Shown here piece by piece: positions 14,552 through 22,113 of a stretch of 22,425 bases of DNA. The notes under the pieces are model-generated. The model saw nothing but the letters and a program-made list of their open reading frames with translations, made no database searches and had not been told where the DNA came from. This stretch comes from Candidatus Bathyarchaeota archaeon. GTDB taxonomy: Archaea > Thermoproteota > Bathyarchaeia > TCS64. The stretch's first letter is position 1; every line of letters starts with the position of its first letter. The position numbers were made by a program, and so were the translations under genes. The stretch is taken from assembly GCA_030613835.1 (NCBI GenBank), contig JAUWLH010000004.1:1-22425 (forward strand), written 5' to 3'.

Positions 14552-15334
14552 CTATAGTGTCAGGATGGTGCCAATTACCTTTTCCCCTCTGAGGGCCGCT
14601 TTGACGCGCTCTGGCTCAAAAGCGTTGACCATTATGACCTTGACCCCACCCTTTACCGCCTCGGTGGCCTCCGAAAGTTTAGCACGCATGCCGCCAGTAA
14701 CATCGGTGTGGGTTGTATCCCCAACGTTTGCCTCGATGTTTCCGATTGAAAATGTCTCGATAAGCTTTGCATCAGGGTTCAGTTTGGGGTCGTCGGTGAA
14801 AATACCGTCTACATCTAAGCCGAAGATAACCCTGTTCGCCCCCAGATCGTTTGACAGCTTGATTATCAGCTGATCACCTGAAAGAATGGCAAAGGTTTGC
14901 TCAGAATCCAGCACTGCGTCACCGTATAGCACGGGTACCATCCCAAGATCTATGTATTCTTTGATCAGCCCGGTATTCAGTTCTTTGAGCCTCTTGCCGA
15001 TTGTGTGTAGCATCGAGGAAGGGCTGAAGGCGAAAGCCGGGATGCCCGCCTTTAACAGGATATCGACGATGACCCCGTTTAGCTTGACCATGGCCTGGTG
15101 GGTCTCGCTGAACCCAAAGATCTGGCTCTCATCGACCCTGCCGTCGGCTATCCTGTGCTTCTTTGCAACTGGGTGTCCGAAGCTGCCTCCGCCGTGAACT
15201 ATGATAAGCGGGTACGAGTCGGCCTCCGCTATCTCCTTGGCTAGACGTTTGATGTTCTCGGTGTGTGCGGACATGTACTCATCCTTGTGTGTGACCACGC
15301 TTCCGCCTAGCTTAAGAATCAGCAATCTCGTCAT
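14552..15334 (-). CDS. ipk: Isopentenyl phosphate kinase
   Basis: A 260-residue amino-acid-kinase-fold enzyme that phosphorylates isopentenyl phosphate to isopentenyl diphosphate in the archaeal mevalonate route. The N-terminus LLILKLGGSVVTHK is the phosphate-binding segment, and IIVHGGGSFGHP (residues 44-55) contains His54, the position that marks IPK within the family. GLDVDGIFTDDPKLNPDA near 173-190 and TDVTGGMRAKLSEA near 211-224 are also typical. It overlaps the end of the mevalonate kinase gene by 23 bp, so the two are co-translated. Confidence 0.94.
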   Translation of the reverse strand: MTRLLILKLGGSVVTHKDEYMSAHTENIKRLAKEIAEADSYPLIIVHGGGSFGHPVAKKHRIADGRVDESQIFGFSETHQAMVKLNGVIVDILLKAGIPAFAFSPSSMLHTIGKRLKELNTGLIKEYIDLGMVPVLYGDAVLDSEQTFAILSGDQLIIKLSNDLGANRVIFGLDVDGIFTDDPKLNPDAKLIETFSIGNIEANVGDTTHTDVTGGMRAKLSEATEAVKGGVKVIMVNAFEPERVKAALRGEKVIGTILTL

Positions 15335-16316
15335 CCTCTATCCACCTGCTTTTGACGCCCTGATCTGTGAGGGAGACCCGGTAGGCATCGCTCTTGCGCC
15401 TGCGGATGGCCCTTTCGATATCGGACATGTACACCTCCTCGGAGAGAGCGATCATGCAGCCGCCCCCGCCCGCCCCTGTGAGTTTCGCGCCCAGCGCGCC
15501 ATTCTTGCGCGCCGTGTGGCAGAGTATCTCAAGTTTCATCGTTGATACCCCTATTCCCGAGAGTAGCCCATGATTAAGATCCATAAGGTCCCCCATCCTA
15601 GATAGGTCGATCTTCAATAAGGCGTCCAAACCCTCTCGGGCAACATTACCCATCGCGTCGATGAAATTGTCCATTATAGCGGGGTTCCGCTCCTTGAGAG
15701 CAGCGACGTTCTCGACCATTCGTTTAGTGGACCTCTTCTTTCTGGTGTTCCCGATGATAAACGGGATCTCCTTGGTGAGCTTGTGGTGCTTAAAGCCTAC
15801 ATCCCTCTCGTAGCTCATCACCCCGCCGAACGTAGATACGTTATTGTCCACCCCGCTTGGCTTGCCGTGGATGATGGTCTCGCCCTCAAAAGCCACGTTG
15901 CTGATCTCCTCTTTCTTCAAGCCACCCTCGTGGAGTTTCTCTACCGCGCTAACGGTTGCGACGCATATGGCAGCGGAGCTTCCGAGCCCCACGGCTATGG
16001 GGATCATGCTGCGGACCTTGAGGTTCACACCCCCCTCCACCCCGAGGTACTCCATGGTCTTCTTGGCGGAGACATTCAACGCCGCGAGGTTCCTTCCCCT
16101 CCAGGCATTACCCCTCACAGCATGGTATACGTTGTCCTCAAAGTACCCGCTGAAGCCCAGGTTGTCGGCATCAATGAATATCTTTTTGTCGGTTCTCTTC
16201 TTGGCGTACACATTGGCCCTGCGGTCAATGGCCAGAACCACCGCGGGTCCACGGTAAACGACGCTATGCTCTCCATATAGAATCATCTTCCCGGGCGCTG
16301 TGGCTTCCACTAGCAT
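15312..16316 (-). CDS. mvk: Mevalonate kinase
   Basis: A 334-residue GHMP kinase that makes mevalonate-5-phosphate. The three family motifs are visible: APGKMILYGEHSVVYRG (residues 7-23), IPIAVGLGSSAAICVA (105-120) and KLTGAGGGGCMIAL near 279-292. The catalytic-type Asp is in KPSGVDNNVSTFGG near 153-166. The ATG overlaps the MEMO stop by one base (TAATG). Together with ipk and fni it indicates the isopentenyl-phosphate version of the pathway; the phosphomevalonate steps are not in this window. Confidence 0.95.
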   Translation of the reverse strand: MLVEATAPGKMILYGEHSVVYRGPAVVLAIDRRANVYAKKRTDKKIFIDADNLGFSGYFEDNVYHAVRGNAWRGRNLAALNVSAKKTMEYLGVEGGVNLKVRSMIPIAVGLGSSAAICVATVSAVEKLHEGGLKKEEISNVAFEGETIIHGKPSGVDNNVSTFGGVMSYERDVGFKHHKLTKEIPFIIGNTRKKRSTKRMVENVAALKERNPAIMDNFIDAMGNVAREGLDALLKIDLSRMGDLMDLNHGLLSGIGVSTMKLEILCHTARKNGALGAKLTGAGGGGCMIALSEEVYMSDIERAIRRRKSDAYRVSLTDQGVKSRWIEDDEIADS

Positions 16317-17164
16317 TATTTCTCGTTCCTTGTAATCTTGGCGGACGCGTAACCGACAACTGATCGGTTATCGCCGATTATATCGCCGCTCGTGTAGTAA
16401 GAAAGTATCTCCGCGGATTTAGCTCCTCCGAGCTTTGAGGCTACCAATGTAGCAGATACGGGGCCGTAACCACAGGTGGATATACGCTCCCTTTTTACTG
16501 AATCCTGTAGCATGATCTCGTCCATGGCCTCGATGGCATCGAGCACGAACTTGTCCTTCCTGTTGGACTCCTTCATGGATTCCATGTGGTTCAGGTCTGA
16601 CGAGGCAATGATTATCACTGATTCACCCACGATGGACTCGTGTATCGCCAGTCCGAGGTCCCTGCTTGTTACAAGGTCCTGGTAGCCCATGCATATCGGC
16701 ACTAGTTTGAACTCCGGGTAGATGAATTGAAGGAACGGCAGCTGCACCTCGATGCTGTGCTCCCTGATGAAGGCAGTGTCATCGAACTCGGCTATTCTTG
16801 ATTTTTTTACGATCCTCTCTGCAAGTTCGGTGTCCAGCGGCACTAGTCCTAGCGGCGTCTCCCAGAACCCCTCGCCCATTACGGAAATTGGTGTCCCTCG
16901 ACCGGTGTGATTAGGGCCAATGACGATCACCGTCTCGGGCTTGTCTTGCTCGGCGATGGAGAGATAGGCGTGAGCCGCTGACGCACCGGAGTAAACGAAA
17001 CCAGCGTGCGGGACAATGATGGCGGAGATATCTGAATCTCTTTCTCTCTCGGGAAGCCTTCCAGGGCCCAATTTGTGCATAAAGGAGTCAATAATTTGCT
17101 GTCTTAAAGAATTGGGTTTGGCGTCATAAAAGGCGCCTGCAACTGCGGGTCGCCTGATGGCCAA
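16316..17164 (-). CDS. MEMO-family protein (AmmeMemoRadiSam system protein B)
   Basis: A 282-residue MEMO/DUF52 protein, related in fold to extradiol dioxygenases; its cellular role in archaea is not settled. Family stretches are IRRPAVAGAFYD at the N-terminus, VPHAGFVYSGASAAHAY near 51-67, VIGPNHTGRGTPISVMGEGF, IREHSIEVQLPFLQFIYPEF near 133-152, ASSDLNHM near 188-195 and STCGYGPVSATLVASKLGG near 230-248. The conserved His residues in these segments are intact. Start TTG at 17164, supported by GGTGA six bases upstream (after GGTGA, GACATA, then TTG). The arrangement rpsB-MEMO-mvk is common in archaea. Confidence 0.92.
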   Translation of the reverse strand: MAIRRPAVAGAFYDAKPNSLRQQIIDSFMHKLGPGRLPERERDSDISAIIVPHAGFVYSGASAAHAYLSIAEQDKPETVIVIGPNHTGRGTPISVMGEGFWETPLGLVPLDTELAERIVKKSRIAEFDDTAFIREHSIEVQLPFLQFIYPEFKLVPICMGYQDLVTSRDLGLAIHESIVGESVIIIASSDLNHMESMKESNRKDKFVLDAIEAMDEIMLQDSVKRERISTCGYGPVSATLVASKLGGAKSAEILSYYTSGDIIGDNRSVVGYASAKITRNEK

Positions 17165-17174
17165 TATGTCTCAC

Positions 17175-17786
17175 CTACAGGGTTGTCTCGAAGTCCTCGA
17201 TGCTGGCGCCGAACTCTCCACTTAAGGGGAGTTGACCCGTCTCTCTGAGGATCTCCCTGGCCAGTAGCCAGTAGACTATTGCGAGGCTTCGCCTGCCCTT
17301 GTTGTTGACCGGGATGACCAGGTCAACGTTCGTGAGGCTGTTATCGGTGCTGCACAGCGCGATTACCGGGACGCCTATGAGACCCGCCTCCTCGACGATC
17401 TGCTGGTCAGCCAAGCTATCAGTGACGATGACGGCCTGTGGCTCAAAGAACTCGGCATAATCCGGGTTTGTGAACGTGCCGCTCGTGAACCTGCCCGTGT
17501 AGGATTTGCATCCAACGGTATCGCTGAACTTTTCCACAGGATTCCTTCCATACCTCTTGCTGCTTGCCACGCATACCTTGTTGAGGTCAAGCCTTGAGAG
17601 GAACTTGGCGACGACCTTTACCCTTTCATTCATTTGCTCCATGTCGAGGACGAACAGTCCGTCAGGGCGTACCTTATAGATGAAGGGCTCCATGTCTTTT
17701 GTCTTGATGCGAGTTCCGATGTGGACACCCGCGCTGAGTAAGATTTCCTGGGGTAGCAGTAGATTGTCGTTTACTTCAGTTTCCAT
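17175..17786 (-). CDS. rpsB: Ribosomal protein S2 (uS2)
   Basis: A 203-residue archaeal-type S2, a small-subunit protein needed for late assembly and mRNA binding. Characteristic stretches: LLSAGVHIGTRIKTKDMEPF near residues 16-35, VRPDGLFVLDMEQMNERV, GRFTSGTFTNPDYAEFFEP near 98-116, VIVTDSLADQQIVEEA near 119-134 and VIPVNNKGRRSLAIVYWLLA near 156-175. The acidic C-terminal tail is short. GGAGG in the end of rpoN lies about 11 nt before the ATG. The gene follows rpoN by 5 bp; enolase, often between them in archaea, is missing. Confidence 0.96.
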   Translation of the reverse strand: METEVNDNLLLPQEILLSAGVHIGTRIKTKDMEPFIYKVRPDGLFVLDMEQMNERVKVVAKFLSRLDLNKVCVASSKRYGRNPVEKFSDTVGCKSYTGRFTSGTFTNPDYAEFFEPQAVIVTDSLADQQIVEEAGLIGVPVIALCSTDNSLTNVDLVIPVNNKGRRSLAIVYWLLAREILRETGQLPLSGEFGASIEDFETTL

Positions 17787-17791
17787 AACGA

Positions 17792-18019
17792 TTATTTGCC
17801 TCCTCGTAGATCGGGGGTTTCCCTGTCTTTGTAGAACTTGAGTACATCATCTAGGATCTCAACGTGGGATAAGAGCATCCTGCGGCAACAGTACCTTGTG
17901 ACACCTTGGTCATCCAGTACGTCTGAGGCGTTTTCCCCTGCCTCAACCCGCCTATTAAAGTCCTCCCACTTGTCGCCAACGACCTTTCCACATGAGAAGC
18001 ACCGAACTGGGATTATCAT
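17792..18019 (-). CDS. rpoN: RNA polymerase subunit N (Rpb10-like)
   Basis: A 75-residue zinc-binding subunit of archaeal RNA polymerase, equivalent to eukaryotic Rpb10. The motif IIPVRCFSCGKVVGDKWEDF at the start and YCCRRMLLSHVEI near residues 43-55 give the CxxC...CC zinc site that defines the family. First gene of the minus-strand cluster running to gltX. The ATG at 18019 has no Shine-Dalgarno; a promoter box lies about 70 bp upstream. Confidence 0.96.
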   Translation of the reverse strand: MIIPVRCFSCGKVVGDKWEDFNRRVEAGENASDVLDDQGVTRYCCRRMLLSHVEILDDVLKFYKDRETPDLRGGK

Positions 18020-18069
18020 TTTGTTTTATCGCCTATTTTTGCACATAGCCTAGGCTTGTGCGTTCTACC

Positions 18070-18114
18070 ACCTCAAGAAAAGGTTCCTTAATAAAAACGC
18101 TTCTCCTTTGAGGT
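18070..18114. repeat. Inverted repeat flanking the rpoN promoter
   Basis: ACCTCAA (18070-18076) and TTGAGGT (18108-18114) are perfect inverted arms enclosing the TATA-like sequence of the rpoN operon. A role in control is possible but the arms are only 7 bp. Confidence 0.25.
18086..18098 (-). promoter_or_regulatory. TATA-like box of the rpoN-rpsB cluster
   Basis: Minus strand GTTTTTATTAAGG, predicting initiation near 18065 and a leader of roughly 45 nt, longer than for most genes here. Confidence 0.4.
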
Positions 18115-18141
18115 ATCCTGGGGCCAAATATAGCCCTTTGT

Positions 18142-18495
18142 TCACTGTTTATAGCATCTGAGCACGGATTTGAAGTAGGGGTCTGCCCCTAGCTCATGGG
18201 AGACCATCTTCACTGCCTCCTTCATTGTTTTTCCACCGGCAGAGTACCTCAGAATTCTCGCGAACATTAAATCGGTGTACTCTAGGGATACGGGGCTATC
18301 CCAGCTCAAATAGAAGCTTGCGCTTTTCTCTAGGAATATATCGGCAAGCTTCCCTGACTGGGCGGCATCACAGCCCATGACGAGGACCTCGACGCCATCT
18401 ATTCCGGATAGGTATCTCTCAAAGAAGGAGCTTCCCACCGCGAAGAGGCACTCGCCCTCTGGACTTGTCCTCGCCCTGTGGACCTCGTCAGTCAT
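18142..18495 (-). CDS. C-terminal fragment of the caspase-like protein
   Basis: A 117-residue frame from the ATG directly after the TAG at 18496. It carries the VLVMGCDAA (Cys) segment and the conserved-looking C-terminus, but lacks the His segment and the signal peptide. On its own it would be a cytoplasmic, inactive half, so it is best read as part of the pseudogene. Confidence 0.4.
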   Translation of the reverse strand: MTDEVHRARTSPEGECLFAVGSSFFERYLSGIDGVEVLVMGCDAAQSGKLADIFLEKSASFYLSWDSPVSLEYTDLMFARILRYSAGGKTMKEAVKMVSHELGADPYFKSVLRCYKQ

Positions 18496-18510
18496 CTACT
18501 CTACATGGTA

Positions 18511-18682
18511 TCAGGTGTTATCGTACCTTTCCTCCGTGAAGACCCGGACCGCGTCGTCCTTGATACTGCTATGGACCCGCAGGATTAGGACATCTGCACC
18601 ATCCAGCCTTTTCAACCACTCAACAGTCACATCATTTCCAATAACATGGGTTACTGAGTAGCCCTTTTCATCCAAGACCTCA
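18511..18682 (-). pseudogene. Middle fragment of the caspase-like protein
   Basis: Carries VEVLDEKGYSVTHVIGNDV, WLKRLDGADVLILRVHSSI and VRVFTEERYDNT, ending in TGA. The frame opens at an ATG at 18723, but the residues before the VEVLDEKG segment are an out-of-frame reading of the upstream piece and do not belong to the protein. Confidence 0.4.
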
Positions 18683-18826
18683 ACGACGGAAGGAATAATC
18701 GAAGTCCTGGAAGATGGGGTCAATCACGAGCACCTTGATGCCAGCCGGACGATCAGGTAGGACCACCGCTAGAACGAGAAAGACGAAAGATACGAGGACA
18801 AGTTTCCTGAGATGACGCATCAGTCA

Positions 18827-18843
18827 GTTTAACATAGTTAAAC
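18827..18843. repeat. Perfect dyad upstream of the broken caspase-like gene
   Basis: GTTTAAC-ATA-GTTAAAC is a perfect 7-bp inverted repeat with a 3-bp spacer, 6 bp upstream of the ATG at 18820 on the minus strand. Its symmetry and position fit an operator that overlaps the promoter; no regulator gene is in view. Confidence 0.35.
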
Positions 18844-18886
18844 GGTTTAGGTTGCTGTTATCGAAACGGCACGGTCCCGGTAATCG

Positions 18887-19204
18887 CTATATCTTCGATC
18901 TCAGGGCCTTGATGGTTCCCGAAACACGCTTGATATCCACCCGTACATTGGCCCCGCCTATCTCATTCATGTGAGCCATAGTAGCCCTCATCTCGTTGAG
19001 CTTATTATGATTTACCCTGACAATGGCGGCCTGGTTTCCGTCGTTCCACTCTATGACCCGCATGTTCATCGCCGTGGCGCCAGTGACCCCGTATAGGAAA
19101 TGTATCTTCTCATCAAGGGTTGAGCGGAAAAGGGACTCTGCAATGCTCTCCTCGGATTCAACCTCTGCGTAGATGTATCTGCGACGGACATCCCTGACTG
19201 GCAT
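18887..19204 (-). CDS. rnp2: RNase P protein component 2 (Pop5/Rnp2)
   Basis: A 105-residue protein of the Rpp14/Pop5 family, an archaeal RNase P subunit used in 5' processing of tRNA precursors. The N-terminus RDVRRRYIYAEVESEE corresponds to the '.kkRYi.fev' strand. AAIVRVNHNKLNEMRATMAH near residues 58-77 and the C-terminal VDIKRVSGTIKALRSKI give the family's most recognisable ending. It lies 30 bp behind pyrK with no strong promoter between them, so it may be part of the pyrD-pyrK transcript. Confidence 0.85.
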   Translation of the reverse strand: MPVRDVRRRYIYAEVESEESIAESLFRSTLDEKIHFLYGVTGATAMNMRVIEWNDGNQAAIVRVNHNKLNEMRATMAHMNEIGGANVRVDIKRVSGTIKALRSKI

Positions 19205-19234
19205 GCTCTGAATAAGGGGTGCAGGTTGAAAAAA

Positions 19235-20053
19235 CTAGTGATTGACCCTTATGAGCTTCCCCGAGGCGTCCATACGGCTGATACCGAACTCCTTGCGTAC
19301 CTCCACAAGCATCTCGGTGTTGAACACGGGTCCGTCCTTGCAGACGCGGTAAGGCCCTATGAGGCAATTGCCACATAGCCCAACAGCGCATTTGACGTGA
19401 CGCTCAAGGCTTGCCTGGATGGGGATTCCCCTCCTCTCAGTCTCCTGGAAGACCTTGGCCATCATCAGCTCGGGCCCGCAGGTGTAGACATGGTCGAATT
19501 CGTTCTCGTCCATCAATAGCGCGGCGTATCCTGACGCGTAACCGTTGAAACCAAGAGACCCGTCATCTGTGGATACCACTAACTTTTCTCCCAGGAGTTC
19601 GAGCAGCTCGTCCTCAAACAGGAGCTGATCCGCGCTCCTTCCTCCGAGTATGAAAGTGGGTTTGACGTTCTTCTCCAAGAATGCTTCAACGAGAGGCAGC
19701 AGGCTCGCCGCCCCAGACCCTCCGGCTACGATGAGCGGGTTCTGTCCGTTCAGCTCATAGGAGTTCCCGTATGGCCCCCTGATGCCTACTCTGTCCCCTG
19801 GCTGCATCGCGTCCAGTGTCTCAGAGGTAATCCCCACGTTTCGCACCGTGATACTTGAAAGCCCATCTTTGTCGATTCCAGAGATGGACATGGGAACTTC
19901 ATCATCCCCTAGAACCCATACCATGATGTACTGGCCGGGCTTGCCCTCCCTGACTGACTCATCCTCGAAGTAGAGGGTGGTGATATCAATGGCCTCGCGG
20001 TTTATCTTCCTGATCTCGACTGTCCTAATCCTGTCATTCCTGTGCAAGTCCAA
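19235..20053 (-). CDS. pyrK: Dihydroorotate dehydrogenase electron-transfer subunit (PyrK)
   Basis: About 272 residues of the FAD/[2Fe-2S] subunit that passes electrons from PyrD to NAD+. Seen in order: an FAD-binding barrel with GKPGQYIMVWVLGDDEVPMS and VGIRGPYGNSYEL, an NAD-binding domain starting PLIVAGGSGAASLLPLVEA and containing YTCGPELMMAKVF, and the iron-sulfur cysteines in KCAVGLCGNCLIGPYRVCKDG. The frame is open to an ATG at 20071, but GGAG lies ahead of in-frame TTG codons at 20053 and 20047, close to the pyrD stop. These better match the usual PyrK N-terminus (RIRTVEI soon after the start). It overlaps pyrD by about 20 bp, as expected for a heterotetramer. Confidence 0.92.
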   Translation of the reverse strand: MDLHRNDRIRTVEIRKINREAIDITTLYFEDESVREGKPGQYIMVWVLGDDEVPMSISGIDKDGLSSITVRNVGITSETLDAMQPGDRVGIRGPYGNSYELNGQNPLIVAGGSGAASLLPLVEAFLEKNVKPTFILGGRSADQLLFEDELLELLGEKLVVSTDDGSLGFNGYASGYAALLMDENEFDHVYTCGPELMMAKVFQETERRGIPIQASLERHVKCAVGLCGNCLIGPYRVCKDGPVFNTEMLVEVRKEFGISRMDASGKLIRVNH

Positions 20054-20948
20054 CCATCTCCTTGACCTCATTGAACCCGTTCTTCGCCATGTAACTGGCT
20101 ATCCCGTCGTTGATTTCATTGTAAACCCCTAACCCGTGGGTCATGACCGCGGTCCCGACCTCCAGCGCAGTCGCCCCCGCGAGTATGAACTCGACGGCAT
20201 CCTCGCCAGTGGTTATACCACCGCAACCGATTACCGGGATATCGACGGCCTGGACAACGTCCCACACGCTCCTCAGCGCGATGGGTTTCATGGCTGGACC
20301 GCTGAGTCCGCCAGTTACGTTTGACAGGATCGGTCTCCTCATGTTCACGTCAATCGCTATCGCCTTCACGGTATTGACCGCGGTGATAGCGTCAGCGCCA
20401 CCCCACTCCGCTGCCTTGGCAATGATCTTGATGTTGGTGACACTTGGGCTGAGCTTGACGAACACTGGTAGCTTGGTCTCGTCCTTGACCGCCGCCGTGC
20501 CCTTCTCTATGTTGGTCGCGTCCGCTGCTAGCATACCAAGTTCCTTGGCCACATTGGGGCAGCTTGCGTTGAGCTCCAGCGCGTCGGCGCCAGCCCGTGA
20601 AAGGGTATAGGCGACCTCAGCGAACTCCTGCACGCTCCCACCGAAAAAGCTCGCAATCACTGGCACTCCATTCTCCTTGAGCGTCTTGATCTCATCAACG
20701 AAGTACTCCGCGCCTGGGTTTGGAAGCCCCATAGCGTTGAGTCCACCACATGCTACCCTGACGAAAGTAGGGTTCGGGTGTCCCTTGCGAGGCACAGGTC
20801 CGAGGCTCTTGGTGACGACCGCCCCAGCGCCTGAATCATATATCCGCTTAAGAATCGCGGGACTCATGCCCAGTACGCCTGCTGCGTTCATGAGAGGGTT
20901 GCGAAGCTTCAGTCCCGAAAACTCAACGGCTAAGCTTAATTCAGACAA
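20034..20948 (-). CDS. pyrD: Dihydroorotate dehydrogenase, class 1B catalytic subunit (PyrD)
   Basis: A 304-residue FMN TIM-barrel enzyme of pyrimidine synthesis, oxidising dihydroorotate to orotate. It begins LSLAVEFSGLKLRNPLMNAA and has AVVTKSLGPVPRKGHPNP near residues 39-56, GGLNAMGLPNPG near 67-78, and ALELNASCPNVAKELGM near 121-137, with the catalytic Cys that class 1 enzymes use as the base. The FMN loop includes GCGGITTGEDAVEFILAGAT near 241-260. The start is TTG at 20948, supported by GGAGAG a few bases upstream. Class 1B assignment follows from the adjacent PyrK. Confidence 0.95.
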   Translation of the reverse strand: MSELSLAVEFSGLKLRNPLMNAAGVLGMSPAILKRIYDSGAGAVVTKSLGPVPRKGHPNPTFVRVACGGLNAMGLPNPGAEYFVDEIKTLKENGVPVIASFFGGSVQEFAEVAYTLSRAGADALELNASCPNVAKELGMLAADATNIEKGTAAVKDETKLPVFVKLSPSVTNIKIIAKAAEWGGADAITAVNTVKAIAIDVNMRRPILSNVTGGLSGPAMKPIALRSVWDVVQAVDIPVIGCGGITTGEDAVEFILAGATALEVGTAVMTHGLGVYNEINDGIASYMAKNGFNEVKEMVGLAQE

Positions 20949-21001
20949 CTCTCTCCTACGTACTTAACAATCCCATTGATAAAGGTTCGGAGAATACACT
21001 G

Positions 21002-22108
21002 ATGACACTATATCTTGTCGAGACTATCATAGGAGCCTTCGCCGTGGACGATGATAACGCGGTCAAGGCGCAGCAGATCTACCCCGTGGACCCCCAAATC
21101 ATCGCCAAGATACTTGGACGCGTGAGGGAGGGAAAAGCCCAGGCCCTGAAGGAACTGTTCTCGAATATCGGAGAAGACGAGAAAGTGGTTTCGTCTAATC
21201 AGAAACTGGTAGACTCTTTGAAAGACTCGATGGATATCGAGCACGGTGAGTACATCGAGATATCTAACAGATTCAAGGAAAAAGTACCGGAACTGGCCGT
21301 GGAAAACCAAGTCGTATCTTCTGTGGAGGAGTTTTACGTGCTCAACCACGAGGTATCGAGAAAGTTCACCCACAGCGATCTCCACGAGGCCCTATCGGAC
21401 AGAGAGGTGTGGCTCATTCCAGCGGTCCAGCTTCTAAGCGAGCTGGACACAGTCCTGAACAGCCTTTCGGGGAGGATGAGGGAGTGGTACGGTGTCCATT
21501 TCCCGGAGATGGGGAGGAGGGTGAGAGACCACGAGGAGTACGCTAGGATCATCACGAAGCTGGGAGACAGGGTTAACATTTCCACTGATGGCCTGATGAA
21601 GCTGACGCTAAAGAAGAAGGACGCTGTGAGGATCGAGGAGGCGGCAGGAGAGTCAATGGGAGCCAATTTCGATGAGTATGATATCAGCACTATCCAGAGC
21701 TTCGCGGATAGCACGCTTAGTATGTACAAGTTCAGGGAGGAGCTGTCAGAGTACATCTCGACTGTGACACAGGAAATTGCTCCAAACGTCTCAAGGCTAG
21801 CAGGCCCCATCCTGGCCGCCAAGCTCATCGACAAGGCGGGAGGGATGAAACGCCTAGCCATGGTTCCAGCGAGTACCATTCAGGTCATGGGGGCCGAGAA
21901 GGCCCTGTTCAGATCCAAGAAAACCAATGCTAGGCCGCCCAAGCATGGATTGCTATACCAGCACCCATACGTCCACGCCGTGCCGAGGGAAAAACGGGGA
22001 AGGCGGGCAAGGAGCCTGGCTGCAAAAATCGCCATAGCAGCTAGGGCTGACCAATTTAGCGGTAATTATATCGCAGAGGAACTGGCCGCTCAGTTGAAGG
22101 ATTTCTAG
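21002..22108 (+). CDS. nop5: Nop5 (NOP56/58-like box C/D RNP core protein)
   Basis: A 368-residue Nop-domain protein, the scaffold of archaeal box C/D RNPs that bring L7Ae and fibrillarin together for 2'-O-methylation. The N-terminal domain (fibrillarin-binding) covers about residues 1-120. A coiled-coil helix pair includes LLSELDTVLNSLSGRMREWY near 141-160. The Nop domain shows YISTVTQEIAPNVSRLAGPI, LAAKLIDKAGGMKRLAMVPA and TIQVMGAEKALFRS near 250-310, and then HGLLYQHPYV. Unlike many archaea, no fibrillarin gene follows; the next gene faces it. The ATG sits in CTGATGA, and a TATA-like TACTTAACA lies near 20961-20969. Confidence 0.95.
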   Translation: MTLYLVETIIGAFAVDDDNAVKAQQIYPVDPQIIAKILGRVREGKAQALKELFSNIGEDEKVVSSNQKLVDSLKDSMDIEHGEYIEISNRFKEKVPELAVENQVVSSVEEFYVLNHEVSRKFTHSDLHEALSDREVWLIPAVQLLSELDTVLNSLSGRMREWYGVHFPEMGRRVRDHEEYARIITKLGDRVNISTDGLMKLTLKKKDAVRIEEAAGESMGANFDEYDISTIQSFADSTLSMYKFREELSEYISTVTQEIAPNVSRLAGPILAAKLIDKAGGMKRLAMVPASTIQVMGAEKALFRSKKTNARPPKHGLLYQHPYVHAVPREKRGRRARSLAAKIAIAARADQFSGNYIAEELAAQLKDF

Positions 22109-22113
22109 CTTGG

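Larger units (their letters stand above)
18142..18820 (-). pseudogene. Broken gene for a secreted caspase-fold-like protein
   Basis: Three pieces line up as one gene. 18680-18820 encodes MRHLRKLVLVSFVFLVLAVV, a clear signal peptide, then IKVLVIDPIFQDFDYSF, and stops at TGA. One base out of frame the sequence continues as EVLDEKGYSVTHVIGNDVTV and ADVLILRVHSSI to a TGA at 18511-18513. The same frame then reads YHVE, a TAG at 18496-18498, and MTDEVHRA onward to 18142. The last piece has VLVMGCDAAQSGKLADIFL, YLSWDSPVSLEYTD and ADPYFKSVLRCY. The segments ILRVHSS and VMGCD resemble the His and Cys active-site strands of caspase-like (clan CD/CHAT-type) proteins, and I recall an exported archaeal family of this design. 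One frameshift and two nonsense codons indicate a decayed gene, unless the sequence has errors. Confidence 0.6.

Noticed and set aside
18680..18690. Programmed +1 frameshift at CGT-TGA in the caspase-like gene
   Set aside because: The position at a TGA recalls the release-factor-2 type of shift, but two further in-frame stops follow downstream, so a shift alone would not restore the protein.
20985..20996. GGTTCGGAGA as a tRNA T-arm
   Set aside because: No matching acceptor, D or anticodon arms surround it in the 53-bp pyrD-nop5 gap.
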